Shown here piece by piece: positions 26,467 through 35,251 of a stretch of DNA of 44,257 nucleotides (position 1 is its first letter; every line of letters starts with the position of its first letter). The translations under genes were made by a program, and so were the position numbers. The notes beneath the pieces were generated by a model. That model was given only the letters and a program-made list of their open reading frames with translations. It did no database searches and was not told the origin of the DNA. The stretch is from assembly GCA_964390005.1 (NCBI GenBank), contig CAYMGM010000014.1:1-44257 (forward strand), in the 5' to 3' direction. Origin of the DNA: CAYMGM01 sp964390005. GTDB lineage: Bacteria > Pseudomonadota > Alphaproteobacteria > UBA9219.

Positions 26467-26756
26467 TTTACAAACTCCTTAAAATAGTACTGTTAAGAAA
26501 TATCCAATCACCGGATTACTGTAATGCGTAATTATTTATATATTCCTGCGAGAAATGCCCTTCTTTATGCTCGCAACGCTAGCACACAACGACCTTTCAG
26601 ACAAAGCTTTCATGGCTTTTTATCAACAAAAGTATATATATTATATATAATTAGGGATTAAGATGAACAATATTAGAGGGGCTCCGCGTTAAGGCAGGAA
26701 AGGGCCGAAAAGCTTATATGTCGAGAAAAACGACAAGAAATTTTAGCGGTGCCAGC
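26467..26756. other. AT-rich intergenic region
   Basis: 290 bp between two minus-strand orphans. It includes an AT-dinucleotide-like tract (ATATATATTATATATAAT near 26633-26651) and several possible -10-like boxes. This suggests that the gene at 25486-26466 has its own promoter, but no -35/-10 pair is convincing. No gene is visible. Confidence 0.5.
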
Positions 26757-27575
26757 CTAAACCTCACATTTGGGAACGGTTACGGGCGAATATCCAGATG
26801 GATGTAATTTAACTCTGGCCAAGGATTCGCCAAAAAGACGCGCATTCGATATCACGGCACATTCCGCATACGACAGCGGCGCCATGAGTTCTTGGGAAAC
26901 GGCCGGGGGAACCTTGGCAAAATTGTTTCCATAAGCATTGGCGGCCAAAAGATGAACGGTACGAAAGACCTCTTGACGGCAAGCGTCTTGATTGGCCCCC
27001 CCAATCGCCCCCACGAAGGCCTCGACGCCCGTTCGCGCCCAAACCAACAAGTGAACGGCAGTCTCAAGATAAAAGGACGCATTGGCAACGCGTAAAAGAG
27101 CCTTGATTTTATCCGCCTCTTCTTTCTTTTCGCCCGTCTGCTCAACAGCAACCAGAGAGAAAATCGTCGCAGGACGCCCTTCCAGATCGAAAAGGTCTAT
27201 CATCTTTTCGAGGTTATCTCTTTTATCTTCGCGACTTTTTTGATCCACTTCATTGAGCAGTCTATTTTCGACCTGAACTTGCGCGCCTTTTTCAACCTTA
27301 ATTTTGCGCGCCACATACGCCAAAGCGACAAGCGAAGCATCTTCAAGGCTCACATCAAACTTGTCAGCAAAACGCTGGCACCACTTTGTCAGCCCCTTGA
27401 GCTGCTGCGCGGGCGTCCCATCATTATCAAGAGGAATCAAAACGTCACGCCCAGCGACTTCCGCAGAAACCAATCGAAGATTTTTCCAGCGCTGATTTCC
27501 GCCTTCACCAGAGACCGCCGCAATCAGAGTCTCGATACCGTCAACCTTCGCGCATAGCACGCCTTTGTTTTCCAT
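26757..27575 (-). CDS. Unassigned 272-aa protein
   Basis: Not recognised. It is a soluble-looking mixed protein without signal peptide or clear motif. The N-terminus MENKGVLCAKVDGIETLIAA is followed by a charged middle region (QKSREDKRDNLEKMIDLFDL) and a helical C-terminal half (VANASFYLETAVHLLVWART). ATG 27575 is chosen; the longer frame begins at weak starts with no ribosome site, while AAGG lies just before ATG 27575. It is the third consecutive minus-strand gene of unknown function after the YcaO gene; the shared orientation may or may not mean shared function. Confidence 0.6.
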   Translation of the reverse strand: MENKGVLCAKVDGIETLIAAVSGEGGNQRWKNLRLVSAEVAGRDVLIPLDNDGTPAQQLKGLTKWCQRFADKFDVSLEDASLVALAYVARKIKVEKGAQVQVENRLLNEVDQKSREDKRDNLEKMIDLFDLEGRPATIFSLVAVEQTGEKKEEADKIKALLRVANASFYLETAVHLLVWARTGVEAFVGAIGGANQDACRQEVFRTVHLLAANAYGNNFAKVPPAVSQELMAPLSYAECAVISNARLFGESLARVKLHPSGYSPVTVPKCEV

Positions 27576-27906
27576 GGGACACCTTATCATTTGTTCAAAA
27601 ACAACAAAAAACAACCGAAGATTTCTAACACCAACGAAACGGGCCGTCTACGGCACAGAACGCGGGCCAGCGTTTAATCGTGTTTCGGACCGTTCCCCGT
27701 CTTCTTCAGGGCTTCCTGGTTAGGGCGCTTGACGCGCCACAAAAGATAAACATCGAATCACCTTAAGACTGAAGAATTGCTTAGAACGATGTCTGATTGG
27801 GGAGCAAACATGAATAATCTTCAGCAAAATCAGCCAACCATGAATATCGCCGATTTTTAAGACTGTGCAGGTTTACGTCTACGCAGGAATCTATATCGTT
27901 AAAATT
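27576..27906. other. Intergenic region, no assigned gene
   Basis: 331 bp. It holds a small GGCGC/GCGCC stem near 27733-27747. A 16-codon ORF at 27810 is preceded by GGGGAG (MNNLQQNQPTMNIADF), too short to call. No RNA gene or promoter is recognised. Confidence 0.4.
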
Positions 27907-28470
27907 TTAAGAATTAAGTTCGATGCAATAGCGTCGCTGGAGCGAATCTTTGACAAACGCGGACGGAACCTTATTCACTAGTCTGCCGCCATTCGCTTCA
28001 ATTACGCGCCAAGAACCTTCGTTCCACTCACTGGCCATAACAAGAACCGAGGTAAGGCCGAGCTGCCGCATCATATCAAGCTGAAGGGCACATATCTTTT
28101 TGGCATAACCGCGTCTCTGCAAACTTGGTCGCACAGCGTAGCCTAAATTTCCAGCTTGCTGTTCAAGAAAATCGTTCAAGGAAAAATGGAGGGTAGCCGC
28201 GCCAATAAAAGAGTATCCTTCAACCGCCCAAAGATAACTAAACGGAAATTGACTGCGTTCAGCCTCAAGACCGGCCTGATAGGGCCAGCGCCCGGATTGA
28301 AGATTGAGAGAAAGAAAATGAGCTGTCGGATCGCGCTCAATTTCATCGATTTCTTTGTCGTTTGGCTGAGGATGCAGACCAAAACGAAACCCTTCGCGAA
28401 GCGCTTCAACATAGGAAGAAAGATAAGCACTGTCGGGTAAAACAAGGCGAAGAGAAGATATGTCTTTCAT
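27907..28470 (-). CDS. GNAT-family N-acetyltransferase
   Basis: The 187-aa protein has the GNAT layout of RimJ/RimL-type enzymes: a start LRLVLPDSAYLSSYVEALR, a central beta strand pair FSYLWAVEGYSFIGAATLHF, and the acetyl-CoA loop GYAVRPSLQRRGYAKKICAL (Q-R-R-G-Y-A). The SEWNEGSWRVIEANGGRLVN segment, typical of motif B, follows. It would transfer an acetyl group to an amine; the substrate is unknown. ATG 28470 is used rather than the adjacent TTG. Surrounding DNA is AT-richer than to the left, so this may be the edge of accessory DNA. Confidence 0.85.
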   Translation of the reverse strand: MKDISSLRLVLPDSAYLSSYVEALREGFRFGLHPQPNDKEIDEIERDPTAHFLSLNLQSGRWPYQAGLEAERSQFPFSYLWAVEGYSFIGAATLHFSLNDFLEQQAGNLGYAVRPSLQRRGYAKKICALQLDMMRQLGLTSVLVMASEWNEGSWRVIEANGGRLVNKVPSAFVKDSLQRRYCIELNS

Positions 28471-28904
28471 CAACCGTTTCCTTTATCTGCAAGCAACCGC
28501 TTGTTGGCAAACGCTCGCCCAGAAAAATGACTTCAGATACTTTTCTGGCCCAAACGCATAATCTTTATCTTGAACAGCACTGTAGCAAACAGGGTTCCAA
28601 GGAACAAACGTGGATATGGTTGAGCTTATCCAGTGTTGTCGTCAACAAACCGCGGCTTGAGATCAGTGTCGGCAACAAATCTTTGATTCAATATCGGAGA
28701 GGCTCTGGATAAGATAACCGTGGTACATAATGTCAGCCGACCTACTTCGTTAAACCTTCGCAGGATGGTGCCCCACAAAGGAATAAGTTCGAACAAAATG
28801 GTGGTCGAAAGAATGTTTAAAACCCTGATGAAATGAAACTTTCTTTTTATGCCCTTTCTACAGAAAGATATGCCAAAATTCACAAAGATATAAAGACATA
28901 GTGA
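28471..28904. other. Intergenic region with possible gene remnants
   Basis: 434 bp without a supported gene. A 61-codon plus-strand frame (start about 28530, MTSDTFLAQTHNLYLEQHC...) and an opposing minus-strand frame both lack ribosome sites and resemble nothing I know. They may be decayed gene fragments. Confidence 0.4.
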
Positions 28905-29741
28905 TTATTTGGGGAGGAGGGGAGATAGTGCCGTATCCACATCGGTCTTAAGCTTTTTTTCATTAGAATTTATGGATATTCCCCGGCCAATAGGCTTTGG
29001 AAACCCACGGAATTTGGGCAACAGAATTTTCATTAACTCTTCTTCTTTGCTATGCAGTTCTTTAAGGACGTTTTTATTCAGGAACGCTCTTGTAACGCCA
29101 ACCACTAAATCAGCTAATTGAAGCAATGTTGAGTGACGCATGGTTGTAAATAAAATGGAATCCGTAAAATTCAGTTTTTCCAATGGGCCGCAGAGATATG
29201 ATCTGCCCGAAAGGGGATCCTTTCCCTCACTATATGCGTGACGATAAACCTCATTAAACGGATCCCTATTATCCCCTGTTGGCCAATCCATAATAACCTC
29301 TGGATGGATTGCTTTCTTATCTTGTGCCTCTTTCCCAAATCTCATAAGCCCATTTGTAAAAGACATTTTAATAAAATTGACCTTTTGGTTCTGTAGAGTG
29401 TTTCTGTCTTCATTGCTGGATCGGAAAACGGAAACAATTATTCTAAGATTTTCAACGATGCTAAGAGCCTCAAAAATTTTTCTCCTAATCTCATCCATGT
29501 TGTTTTTAAAGCTGTCGTAATCATGTATTTGTTTATTGTTTTCCAAAAGCTTTTTATAGTCTTTAAAGTTCCATTTTATAGGTGTTCTTGGGTTGCCATA
29601 GTTTCCTTTAATACACTCAACTTTCTGTCTTAATTCATCTTCGCTTTCTCGAGGCAGCAATATACCTCCAAAAATTTGGATATTAGGGGTAGAATGCTTT
29701 TGGCTTTCGCTTAGATCCGAATCGTCAACGTACCATCTCAT
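28905..29741 (-). CDS. DUF3800 domain protein
   Basis: The 278-aa protein begins MRWYVDDSDLSES, matching the short N-terminal Y-x-D-(D/E)-S-G-like motif of DUF3800, an RNase H-like fold family. It ends with the family-typical LLQLADLVVGVTRAFLN segment (near residue 222). DUF3800 proteins are common in prophages, mobile islands and defence regions; their activity is not established, though nuclease action is suspected. The gene is AT-rich and lies next to a tRNA-like scar on its upstream side, which supports an accessory origin. ATG 29741 lacks a strong ribosome site. Confidence 0.75.
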   Translation of the reverse strand: MRWYVDDSDLSESQKHSTPNIQIFGGILLPRESEDELRQKVECIKGNYGNPRTPIKWNFKDYKKLLENNKQIHDYDSFKNNMDEIRRKIFEALSIVENLRIIVSVFRSSNEDRNTLQNQKVNFIKMSFTNGLMRFGKEAQDKKAIHPEVIMDWPTGDNRDPFNEVYRHAYSEGKDPLSGRSYLCGPLEKLNFTDSILFTTMRHSTLLQLADLVVGVTRAFLNKNVLKELHSKEEELMKILLPKFRGFPKPIGRGISINSNEKKLKTDVDTALSPLLPK

Positions 29742-30051
29742 GGTAAAGATACTAGAGATTTTACTTATAGAGAGAAAGTGTGTTTGACGGCGGGTTACGC
29801 CCCTTTCACTTTCCGCTGCTGCACGTTATTTTTTGAACCAAAAAACTATTGCAACACAACACATATTCTAAGTTGATATGTGTGGTGCCCAGGAGGGACT
29901 TGAACTAGACTTATATCTAGTTGTTATATCAGTAAGTTACGCCAGTATGAAAAACGCGCATACCAGCAAAAATACCATCAGTCTATCTGTTTGATATTCC
30001 ACAATACACGGGATTCCGTTTGAATCCCTGTTTGGGACTCGATTCCGGGAC
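29742..30051. other. Intergenic region holding a tRNA-derived scar
   Basis: 310 bp. The only recognisable items are the tRNA-Leu 3' fragment (29883-29905) and a 7-bp inverted repeat AACTAGA/TCTAGTT with a 6-nt spacer (29903-29922) beside it. The DNA is AT-rich and shows no supported gene. Confidence 0.6.
29883..29905 (-). other. Degenerate tRNA-Leu 3' end, probable attachment-site remnant
   Basis: The minus strand reads GTTCAAGTCCCTC then CTGGGCACCA: T-loop, T-stem 3' strand, acceptor strand and CCA. It is one C short of the usual CCTGGGC acceptor strand of a tRNA-Leu beginning GCCCAGG. The T-stem 5' strand (expected GAGGG) and the rest of the tRNA are missing. Such 3' fragments are left when an island integrates at a tRNA gene. 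The orientation implies the island lies to the right and the intact tRNA is beyond it. Confidence 0.6.
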
Positions 30052-30402
30052 TTATTTTACTCCCGGCGCGTCAAGTTTTGCGATGTACGGCGCAGCTTTT
30101 TTCGGTCCGTACCATTTGAGCAGAACTTCTTTCCGATCTTGTGGGGCAACAGGGCCGGGCCCCTTTTCGTACCTTATGATTTCAAACGGAACCATCCCCT
30201 TTTTTGTCACGCTTTGACGGATCTCTTCCGGCGTGTTCGCTATGTACTGCATCGTGGGAAGGGTGTCTTTGTCATACATATCCCACACAACGACCTTGCC
30301 AGAAGGAAGAATGTGTAAGTGATATTGGATATCGTCGGGATGAATGAAGCCGACAGGGTTGTATGCTACGTAGTAGCTGTTTTGGTTTTCTTGCTGGGCC
30401 AT
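30052..30402 (-). CDS. Hypothetical small protein
   Basis: This is an unrecognised 116-aa protein. It is mixed, soluble-looking, aromatic and proline-rich (YYVAYNPVGFIHPDDIQYHL, then VVVWDMYDKDTLPTM), with no membrane segment. A very good ribosome site (GGAGGGG, 7 nt from ATG 30402) supports that it is translated. It lies just inside the proposed island boundary and is transcribed toward the tRNA scar. Its position is like that of small accessory genes at island ends, but nothing indicates excision or regulation. Confidence 0.65.
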   Translation of the reverse strand: MAQQENQNSYYVAYNPVGFIHPDDIQYHLHILPSGKVVVWDMYDKDTLPTMQYIANTPEEIRQSVTKKGMVPFEIIRYEKGPGPVAPQDRKEVLLKWYGPKKAAPYIAKLDAPGVK

Positions 30403-30663
30403 GGTCTACCCCTCCCACGCTCGATACTACGGCGCGGAAACATCGATCATCAAGATCCTTGCGATGCAGGAAAAATGGCACTCGCCTACCAATAGTTGGT
30501 TTTCTAATGCCCATTATAGGCAGCTTAACACTTTATAAACGTTGATTCTCCTCAGGAAAGCATTTCCCAACTGGTAAAATGCCCCATATCGAAATTTGAG
30601 AAATCGCACGCACTGATAGTTAACAAATAGTGAAACCATTTTGAAAAACGATAGGAGCGCATT
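30403..30663. other. Divergent intergenic region
   Basis: 261 bp between a minus-strand and a plus-strand orphan gene; it should hold both promoters. AGGAG lies before the plus-strand start at 30664. I see no convincing -35/-10 pair or operator repeat. Confidence 0.4.
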
Positions 30664-31047
30664 ATGCTATCTCTAAGAACACCAACACCGACAAAGCATT
30701 ATTTGTTTATGCCAGATACGACCTCACATATGGAGCCAGTGCGCTATACAGCTGATGATCTTGAAATCGTCAGTAGCGAGCTTATTGGCTCTGAAAGTGA
30801 CGCATATAGCGATGAGCTACATGTTCGTATCAAGAAGACTGGCGAACATGTTGCCGTTTCCTTAGAGCATGAAGGCGTTGGCGTTTGGTTGTATGACCTT
30901 AAAAATGCACGTATGGCTTCCCCTCAAGGAAAAAGGCTCAAAGGGACGCAAGGCAAGCTGACCAAGACAGCTCGCGACGTTCTCTATGGTGTTTGGGGAA
31001 GCCGGTCCTTAGAAAGCAAGGCTGCTCCACAACATAAGCTCGGCTAA
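30664..31047 (+). CDS. Hypothetical protein upstream of the defence operon
   Basis: An unrecognised 127-aa protein, acidic in the first half (TADDLEIVSSELIGSESDAY) and basic at the end (PQGKRLKGTQGKLTKTARDV). It appears soluble with a possible small beta domain (ELHVRIKKTGEHVAVSLEHE). AGGAG lies 6 nt before ATG 30664. An internal ATG at about 30709 could also serve. The next gene follows 30 bp later on the same strand, so the two may form a pair. No toxin, antitoxin or nuclease motif is visible. Confidence 0.65.
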   Translation: MLSLRTPTPTKHYLFMPDTTSHMEPVRYTADDLEIVSSELIGSESDAYSDELHVRIKKTGEHVAVSLEHEGVGVWLYDLKNARMASPQGKRLKGTQGKLTKTARDVLYGVWGSRSLESKAAPQHKLG

Positions 31048-31077
31048 CAATTTTTCTCACTTATTGGGAGGGTTGTT

Positions 31078-31884
31078 ATGCCGTCGCGGCCAACAGCGCT
31101 TGATCTCGTTCGTATATTAGAACAAATCTTTGACCTCATGGGGCCAGCGGCCTTTGGCGTGCTCGATGTTGCTTTTTTCCATTCAGGCCCAGACAGAAAT
31201 GTCATTAAAGAGATCTTTGGCCGTAGCAAGGTTATTTTAGATCGTGCCAAAAAGAACCAATCAAACTTTGCGCAAACAACCCGATTAAAAAATCGCCTTA
31301 AAACAAAGCATGCTTTAAACGGTGGCCGTTTAGAAGATGCACGTATCGGCGGCGCATTAGATGCATTAGCGATCTATGGCTTCTTTAAAGATGCATATGA
31401 TCCTGATCGTGACCTGGGGCGGCAAGAAGCAGACAAGGTATGGAAATATTTATCACGCAAGTTTGCGGAATCCGTATCAGGTAAGATTCAAACCCGTGTT
31501 TGTGGGGCTGCAAAGGATCGTGTTTTCTTCACGGACGAACTGCCAGCGCTTGTCCGCAATGACAAGATCGACACGATTAACAACATTCCTTGGGAAAAGA
31601 TCCGGGATGCTTATTTCTCTGATCCCATCGAGGGGCCTGATCGGGCATTCAAGCTTATCTGTAAGGGCGAGATGCGCCTGGCTTGGGATCGCGCCAGAAC
31701 AGAGGCAACAAAGCCTGCTGTGAAGGACTTTTTCTATACCCGCGAATATTATCGCGCATGGCAGCGGAAAGATGCCATAGACAAAGGAAACATTGTCCGC
31801 CCAATCTTCCGCAAGCGCACGCTGAAAGAACAAAAGAATGAATTGGCCGCCTTGACGACCAGACTTGTTGCTGCAGCGCCTTAG
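31078..31884 (+). CDS. Unassigned 268-aa protein upstream of the defence operon
   Basis: Not recognised. The protein is soluble-looking and rich in Lys/Arg, with a helical N-terminal half (LVRILEQIFDLMGPAAFGVL, then IFGRSKVILDRAKKNQ). The central part includes ALDALAIYGFFKDAYDPDRD and the later part FFYTREYYRAWQRKDAI. GGGAGGG before ATG 31078 is a strong ribosome site. It is 30 bp after the previous orphan and 138 bp before the small HTH gene, so it could share the defence transcript or precede its promoter. Its position in a defence island makes an anti-phage or regulatory role possible but unproven. Confidence 0.65.
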   Translation: MPSRPTALDLVRILEQIFDLMGPAAFGVLDVAFFHSGPDRNVIKEIFGRSKVILDRAKKNQSNFAQTTRLKNRLKTKHALNGGRLEDARIGGALDALAIYGFFKDAYDPDRDLGRQEADKVWKYLSRKFAESVSGKIQTRVCGAAKDRVFFTDELPALVRNDKIDTINNIPWEKIRDAYFSDPIEGPDRAFKLICKGEMRLAWDRARTEATKPAVKDFFYTREYYRAWQRKDAIDKGNIVRPIFRKRTLKEQKNELAALTTRLVAAAP

Positions 31885-32021
31885 CCTCGCAAATCAGACA
31901 AATCCGGACACAGCCATCGGACGGGAGCCAAAAATCGACCCCCTCTGCCGTTCCTTCTTGCGCCTTACCGTTCTTTACCGTATTTTCTCGGTAATATCCA
32001 TTCAATCCTTTGGGCCATTCT

Positions 32022-32216
32022 ATGCAAACCGACATTTTAACGATCCGAGAAGTTGCGGCTTATCTGAAGCTGACCGAAAAGACGGCCTATCGCTATGCGG
32101 CGGATGGGATCATCCCTGGCTTCAAGGTTGGCGCTTCTTGGCGGTTCAAAAAATCAGATGTTGATGCATGGATAAAAGAGCAATCCCAAAAGAAAGCCGC
32201 CAAAAAGGACGCCTGA
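32022..32216 (+). CDS. Excisionase-type helix-turn-helix protein
   Basis: The 64-aa protein matches the DNA-binding excisionase family (MerR-like HTH): TIREVAAYLKLTEKTAYRYA, then IPGFKVGASWRFKKSDVDAW. These small proteins bind DNA as excision factors or transcription regulators, and often precede restriction-modification operons. ATG 32022 is used; the earlier TTG has no support. It ends 3 bp before hsdM and is likely co-transcribed, possibly acting as controller. The tail is Lys-rich (QSQKKAAKKDA). No integrase is in the window, so a true excision role cannot be tested here. Confidence 0.88.
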   Translation: MQTDILTIREVAAYLKLTEKTAYRYAADGIIPGFKVGASWRFKKSDVDAWIKEQSQKKAAKKDA

Positions 32217-32219
32217 TAT

Positions 32220-34241
32220 ATGACAACCGCAACAGTACAAAACCTAAGCTCCTTCGCGTGGTCAATTGCCGAGATCCTGCGCGGCGATTTCAAGCAGTCT
32301 GAATATGGCAAGGTTGTTCTCCCCTTTGTTGTGCTCCGCCGCCTGGATTGTTTGCTTGAGCCGTCAAAGCAAGCCGTTCTTGATGCCTATGAGAAGCTGC
32401 CCAAGAAAGTTGATGATCAAACAAAAGACATGATGCTCTTTGGCGCGGTAGGCGGAAAGCTCAAGCTCTATAATTACAGCCAGCTGACGTTTGCCAAGAT
32501 CCACGGGCAAGATCCGGCTGACGTACATAAGAATCTTTTGGATTACATAACAAAGTTCAACGGCAGCATTCGCGACATCTTTCTTGAAAAATTCCTCTTC
32601 ACTGATCAGCTCAAGCGCCTCAAAGAAGGCGGGATTCTGTGGCAAGTCTTCGACCGCTTTTGCCAGATAGATTTGCACCCCAAGAAAGTCTCAACCGTTG
32701 AAATGGGCTATCTGTTTGAAGATTTAATCCGCAAGTTTTCGGAAATCTCAAACGAAACCGCCGGGGAACATTTCACTCCTCGTGAAGTCATTCGTTTAAT
32801 TGTTGATCTTCTTCTTGCCGATGATGCTGACGCTCTCGCCGGTTCTGGCATCATTCGCACGGTCTATGATCCAGCATGCGGCACGGGCGGCATGCTGGCA
32901 CTCATGGAAGAGGCCATGAAGCACTTCAACGAAAAGATCCGCGTTGAACTTTATGGGCAGGAGCTCAACCCTGAATCCTTTGGTATCTGCAAATCAGACA
33001 TGTTGATCACGGGCCACAACCCCGAGCAGATCGCGTATGGCAACACGTTGACCGAAGACGCCCACCGCGACAAGAAATTCCATTACATGCTTTCAAATCC
33101 GCCCTATGGCGTTGATTGGAAAAAATACCAGGACCCCATCAAAACAGAAGCCGCAACAATGGGAATGGATGGCCGCTTCGGCGCAGGGCTCCCCCGCGTA
33201 TCGGATGGACAGCTTCTCTTTCTTCAACACATGATTTCCAAAATGCGCGAGGATACAGGCGGTTCGCGTATCGGTATTGTTATGAACGGTTCGCCCTTGT
33301 TTACAGGTGGTGCGGGTTCTGGCGAAAGCGAAATCCGCCGCTGGATGTTCCAAAATGATTGGGTCGAGGCCATCATCGCGCTACCGACCGACTTGTTTTA
33401 TAACACCGGCATTCAAACCTATGTTTGGATCCTCTCGAACAAAAAAGGCGATGCGCGGCGCGGCAAAGTTCAGCTGATCGATGCCAGCGGCGAGCGTTTT
33501 TGGCAATCAATGCGCAAAAGCCTTGGCAGCAAACGGCGAGAGATCCCCGAAGGGGCGCGAGATGAAATTGTTAAAATCTATAGCAAGATGTTGAACGGTG
33601 GCTCGGGCTGGGGTGAATATTCAAAGATTTTTGATGCCGAAGATTTTGGTTATCGCGAAATTCGTATTGAACGCCCTTTGAAATTGAATTTTCAGTTTTC
33701 TGAGGAACGACTGGAAGCACTCAAACAAAGCAACGTCTTCTTAAAACTCCCGCTCGACGAACAAAAAAATCTTATCAAGGCGTTATCGGAAGGTGTGCCG
33801 AGCGATCTTTTCAAGGATCGAGACCTGTTTGAAAAGGCGTTAAAGAAGGCGCTCAAAAAAACTGAAATCAAAATCTCCGCCCCCCTGCGCAAAGCCATGT
33901 TGTCGGCGCTGTCTGAAAAGGATGAAACAGCGAGCCCATGCAAAGACTCTGATGGGAACATCGAAGCTGATTCAGATCTGCGCGATCATGAGCTTGTGCC
34001 GCTCAAAGAAGACTGGCGCGAGTATGTTGAGCGTGAGGTTAAACCCTTTGTCCCCGATGCATGGGTTGATGAAAGCTACACGGATTCAAGCGACGGCAAA
34101 GTCGGGCGTGTTGGTTATGAAATCAACTTCAACCGATATTTCTACAAATACGTTCCGCCGCGCCCGGTGGCCGAAATAGATGCCGAGCTTAAAACGCTTG
34201 AAGCTGAGATCGCAGCATTGCTGAAAGAGGTAGCAGCATGA
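32220..34241 (+). CDS. hsdM: Type I restriction-modification DNA methyltransferase subunit
   Basis: The 673-aa protein has an HsdM N-terminal domain (FAWSIAEILRGDFKQSEYGK and VVLPFVVLRRLD). The N6-adenine methyltransferase core has GEHFTPREVIRLIVDLL near 182, AdoMet motif I DPACGTGG at 217-224, and catalytic NPPY at 293-296. It methylates adenine in the target chosen by HsdS and forms the complex core. At 673 aa it is longer than classic ~500-aa HsdM proteins; the extra C-terminal 150 residues, with helical Glu/Lys repeats, are common in this subtype. It overlaps rhuM by ATGA. Confidence 0.96.
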   Translation: MTTATVQNLSSFAWSIAEILRGDFKQSEYGKVVLPFVVLRRLDCLLEPSKQAVLDAYEKLPKKVDDQTKDMMLFGAVGGKLKLYNYSQLTFAKIHGQDPADVHKNLLDYITKFNGSIRDIFLEKFLFTDQLKRLKEGGILWQVFDRFCQIDLHPKKVSTVEMGYLFEDLIRKFSEISNETAGEHFTPREVIRLIVDLLLADDADALAGSGIIRTVYDPACGTGGMLALMEEAMKHFNEKIRVELYGQELNPESFGICKSDMLITGHNPEQIAYGNTLTEDAHRDKKFHYMLSNPPYGVDWKKYQDPIKTEAATMGMDGRFGAGLPRVSDGQLLFLQHMISKMREDTGGSRIGIVMNGSPLFTGGAGSGESEIRRWMFQNDWVEAIIALPTDLFYNTGIQTYVWILSNKKGDARRGKVQLIDASGERFWQSMRKSLGSKRREIPEGARDEIVKIYSKMLNGGSGWGEYSKIFDAEDFGYREIRIERPLKLNFQFSEERLEALKQSNVFLKLPLDEQKNLIKALSEGVPSDLFKDRDLFEKALKKALKKTEIKISAPLRKAMLSALSEKDETASPCKDSDGNIEADSDLRDHELVPLKEDWREYVEREVKPFVPDAWVDESYTDSSDGKVGRVGYEINFNRYFYKYVPPRPVAEIDAELKTLEAEIAALLKEVAA

Positions 34242-35251
34242 GCAGCGGCGAGTTGATCCTTTACCCCACAGAAGACGGACAGGCCGAGATTTCCCTGCGC
34301 TGCATCGACGGCACCGTATGGTTAACACAAGCCGAGATGGCAGAGCTTTTCGACACAACGCCACAAAACATCACGCAGCATATTAAGTCAATTTATTCCG
34401 AACAAGAACAACAGGTTGAATCAACCTGTAAGGATTTCTTACAAGTTCAACACGAAGGGGGACGTGCAGTTGAAAGGGAGCTGAAGCACTACAACCTCGA
34501 TATGATCTTGGCCGTGGGATATCGCGTCCGGTCCCCCCGTGGCGTACAGTTTAGGCGCTGGGCAAACACAATCTTGAAAGAGTACCTGATCAAGGGCTTT
34601 GCCATGAATGACGAGCGGCTTAAACAAGCGGAAGATTTTGATCCGTTTGATGAGTTGCTTGCTCGCATTCGGGACATACGCGCATCGGAGAAAAGATTCT
34701 ATCAAAAGGTCAAAGATCTGTACGCAACGGCGGTTGATTACGACAAAAACTCTGACGCTGCGAAGCTGTTCTTCAAAAAGGTTCAAAACAAAATGCTCTG
34801 GGCCATCACGGGGCATACAGCGGCAGAGCTGATTAAAGACCGTAGCGATCCGTCAAAGCCCAATATGGGTCTGATGACGTGGAAGGGCAGCATCGTTCGT
34901 AAAGAGGATGTAAAGATCGCGAAAAACTATCTGACCGAAGAAGAGATTGAACCGCTCAACCGCATTGTCACCATGTATCTTGATTTTGCCGAAGAGCAAG
35001 CTAAGCGCCGCAAGATTATGACGATGCAACAGTGGGAAGAAAAGCTGGATGCCTTCCTTGCCTTTAATGAAAGAGATCTTTTGACCCATGCGGGATCTGT
35101 TCGCAAAGAGATTGCTGAACGCCTGGTCCTTGAACGCTATGAAACATTTGATGCCACCCGAAAGAAAGCCGAAGCCATAGCCGCCGATGAAGCCGACCTT
35201 CGCGAAATCGAACAGATGGTTGTCGAGATCGAAAGAAAGGGCAAGGCATGA
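34238..35251 (+). CDS. rhuM: RhuM-family protein
   Basis: The 337-aa protein matches the RhuM (virulence-associated) family: IDGTVWLTQAEMAELFDTTP with NITQHIKSIY, then HYNLDMILAVGYRVRSPRGV and FRRWANTILKEYLIKGFAMN. The N-terminal part is helix-turn-helix-like and the C-terminal half is helical. RhuM genes occur often between hsdM and hsdS of type I systems; their contribution to restriction is not known. ATGA overlaps at both ends (with hsdM and hsdS) show tight translational coupling, so it probably serves the restriction complex or its control rather than being a passenger. Confidence 0.92.
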   Translation: MSSGELILYPTEDGQAEISLRCIDGTVWLTQAEMAELFDTTPQNITQHIKSIYSEQEQQVESTCKDFLQVQHEGGRAVERELKHYNLDMILAVGYRVRSPRGVQFRRWANTILKEYLIKGFAMNDERLKQAEDFDPFDELLARIRDIRASEKRFYQKVKDLYATAVDYDKNSDAAKLFFKKVQNKMLWAITGHTAAELIKDRSDPSKPNMGLMTWKGSIVRKEDVKIAKNYLTEEEIEPLNRIVTMYLDFAEEQAKRRKIMTMQQWEEKLDAFLAFNERDLLTHAGSVRKEIAERLVLERYETFDATRKKAEAIAADEADLREIEQMVVEIERKGKA

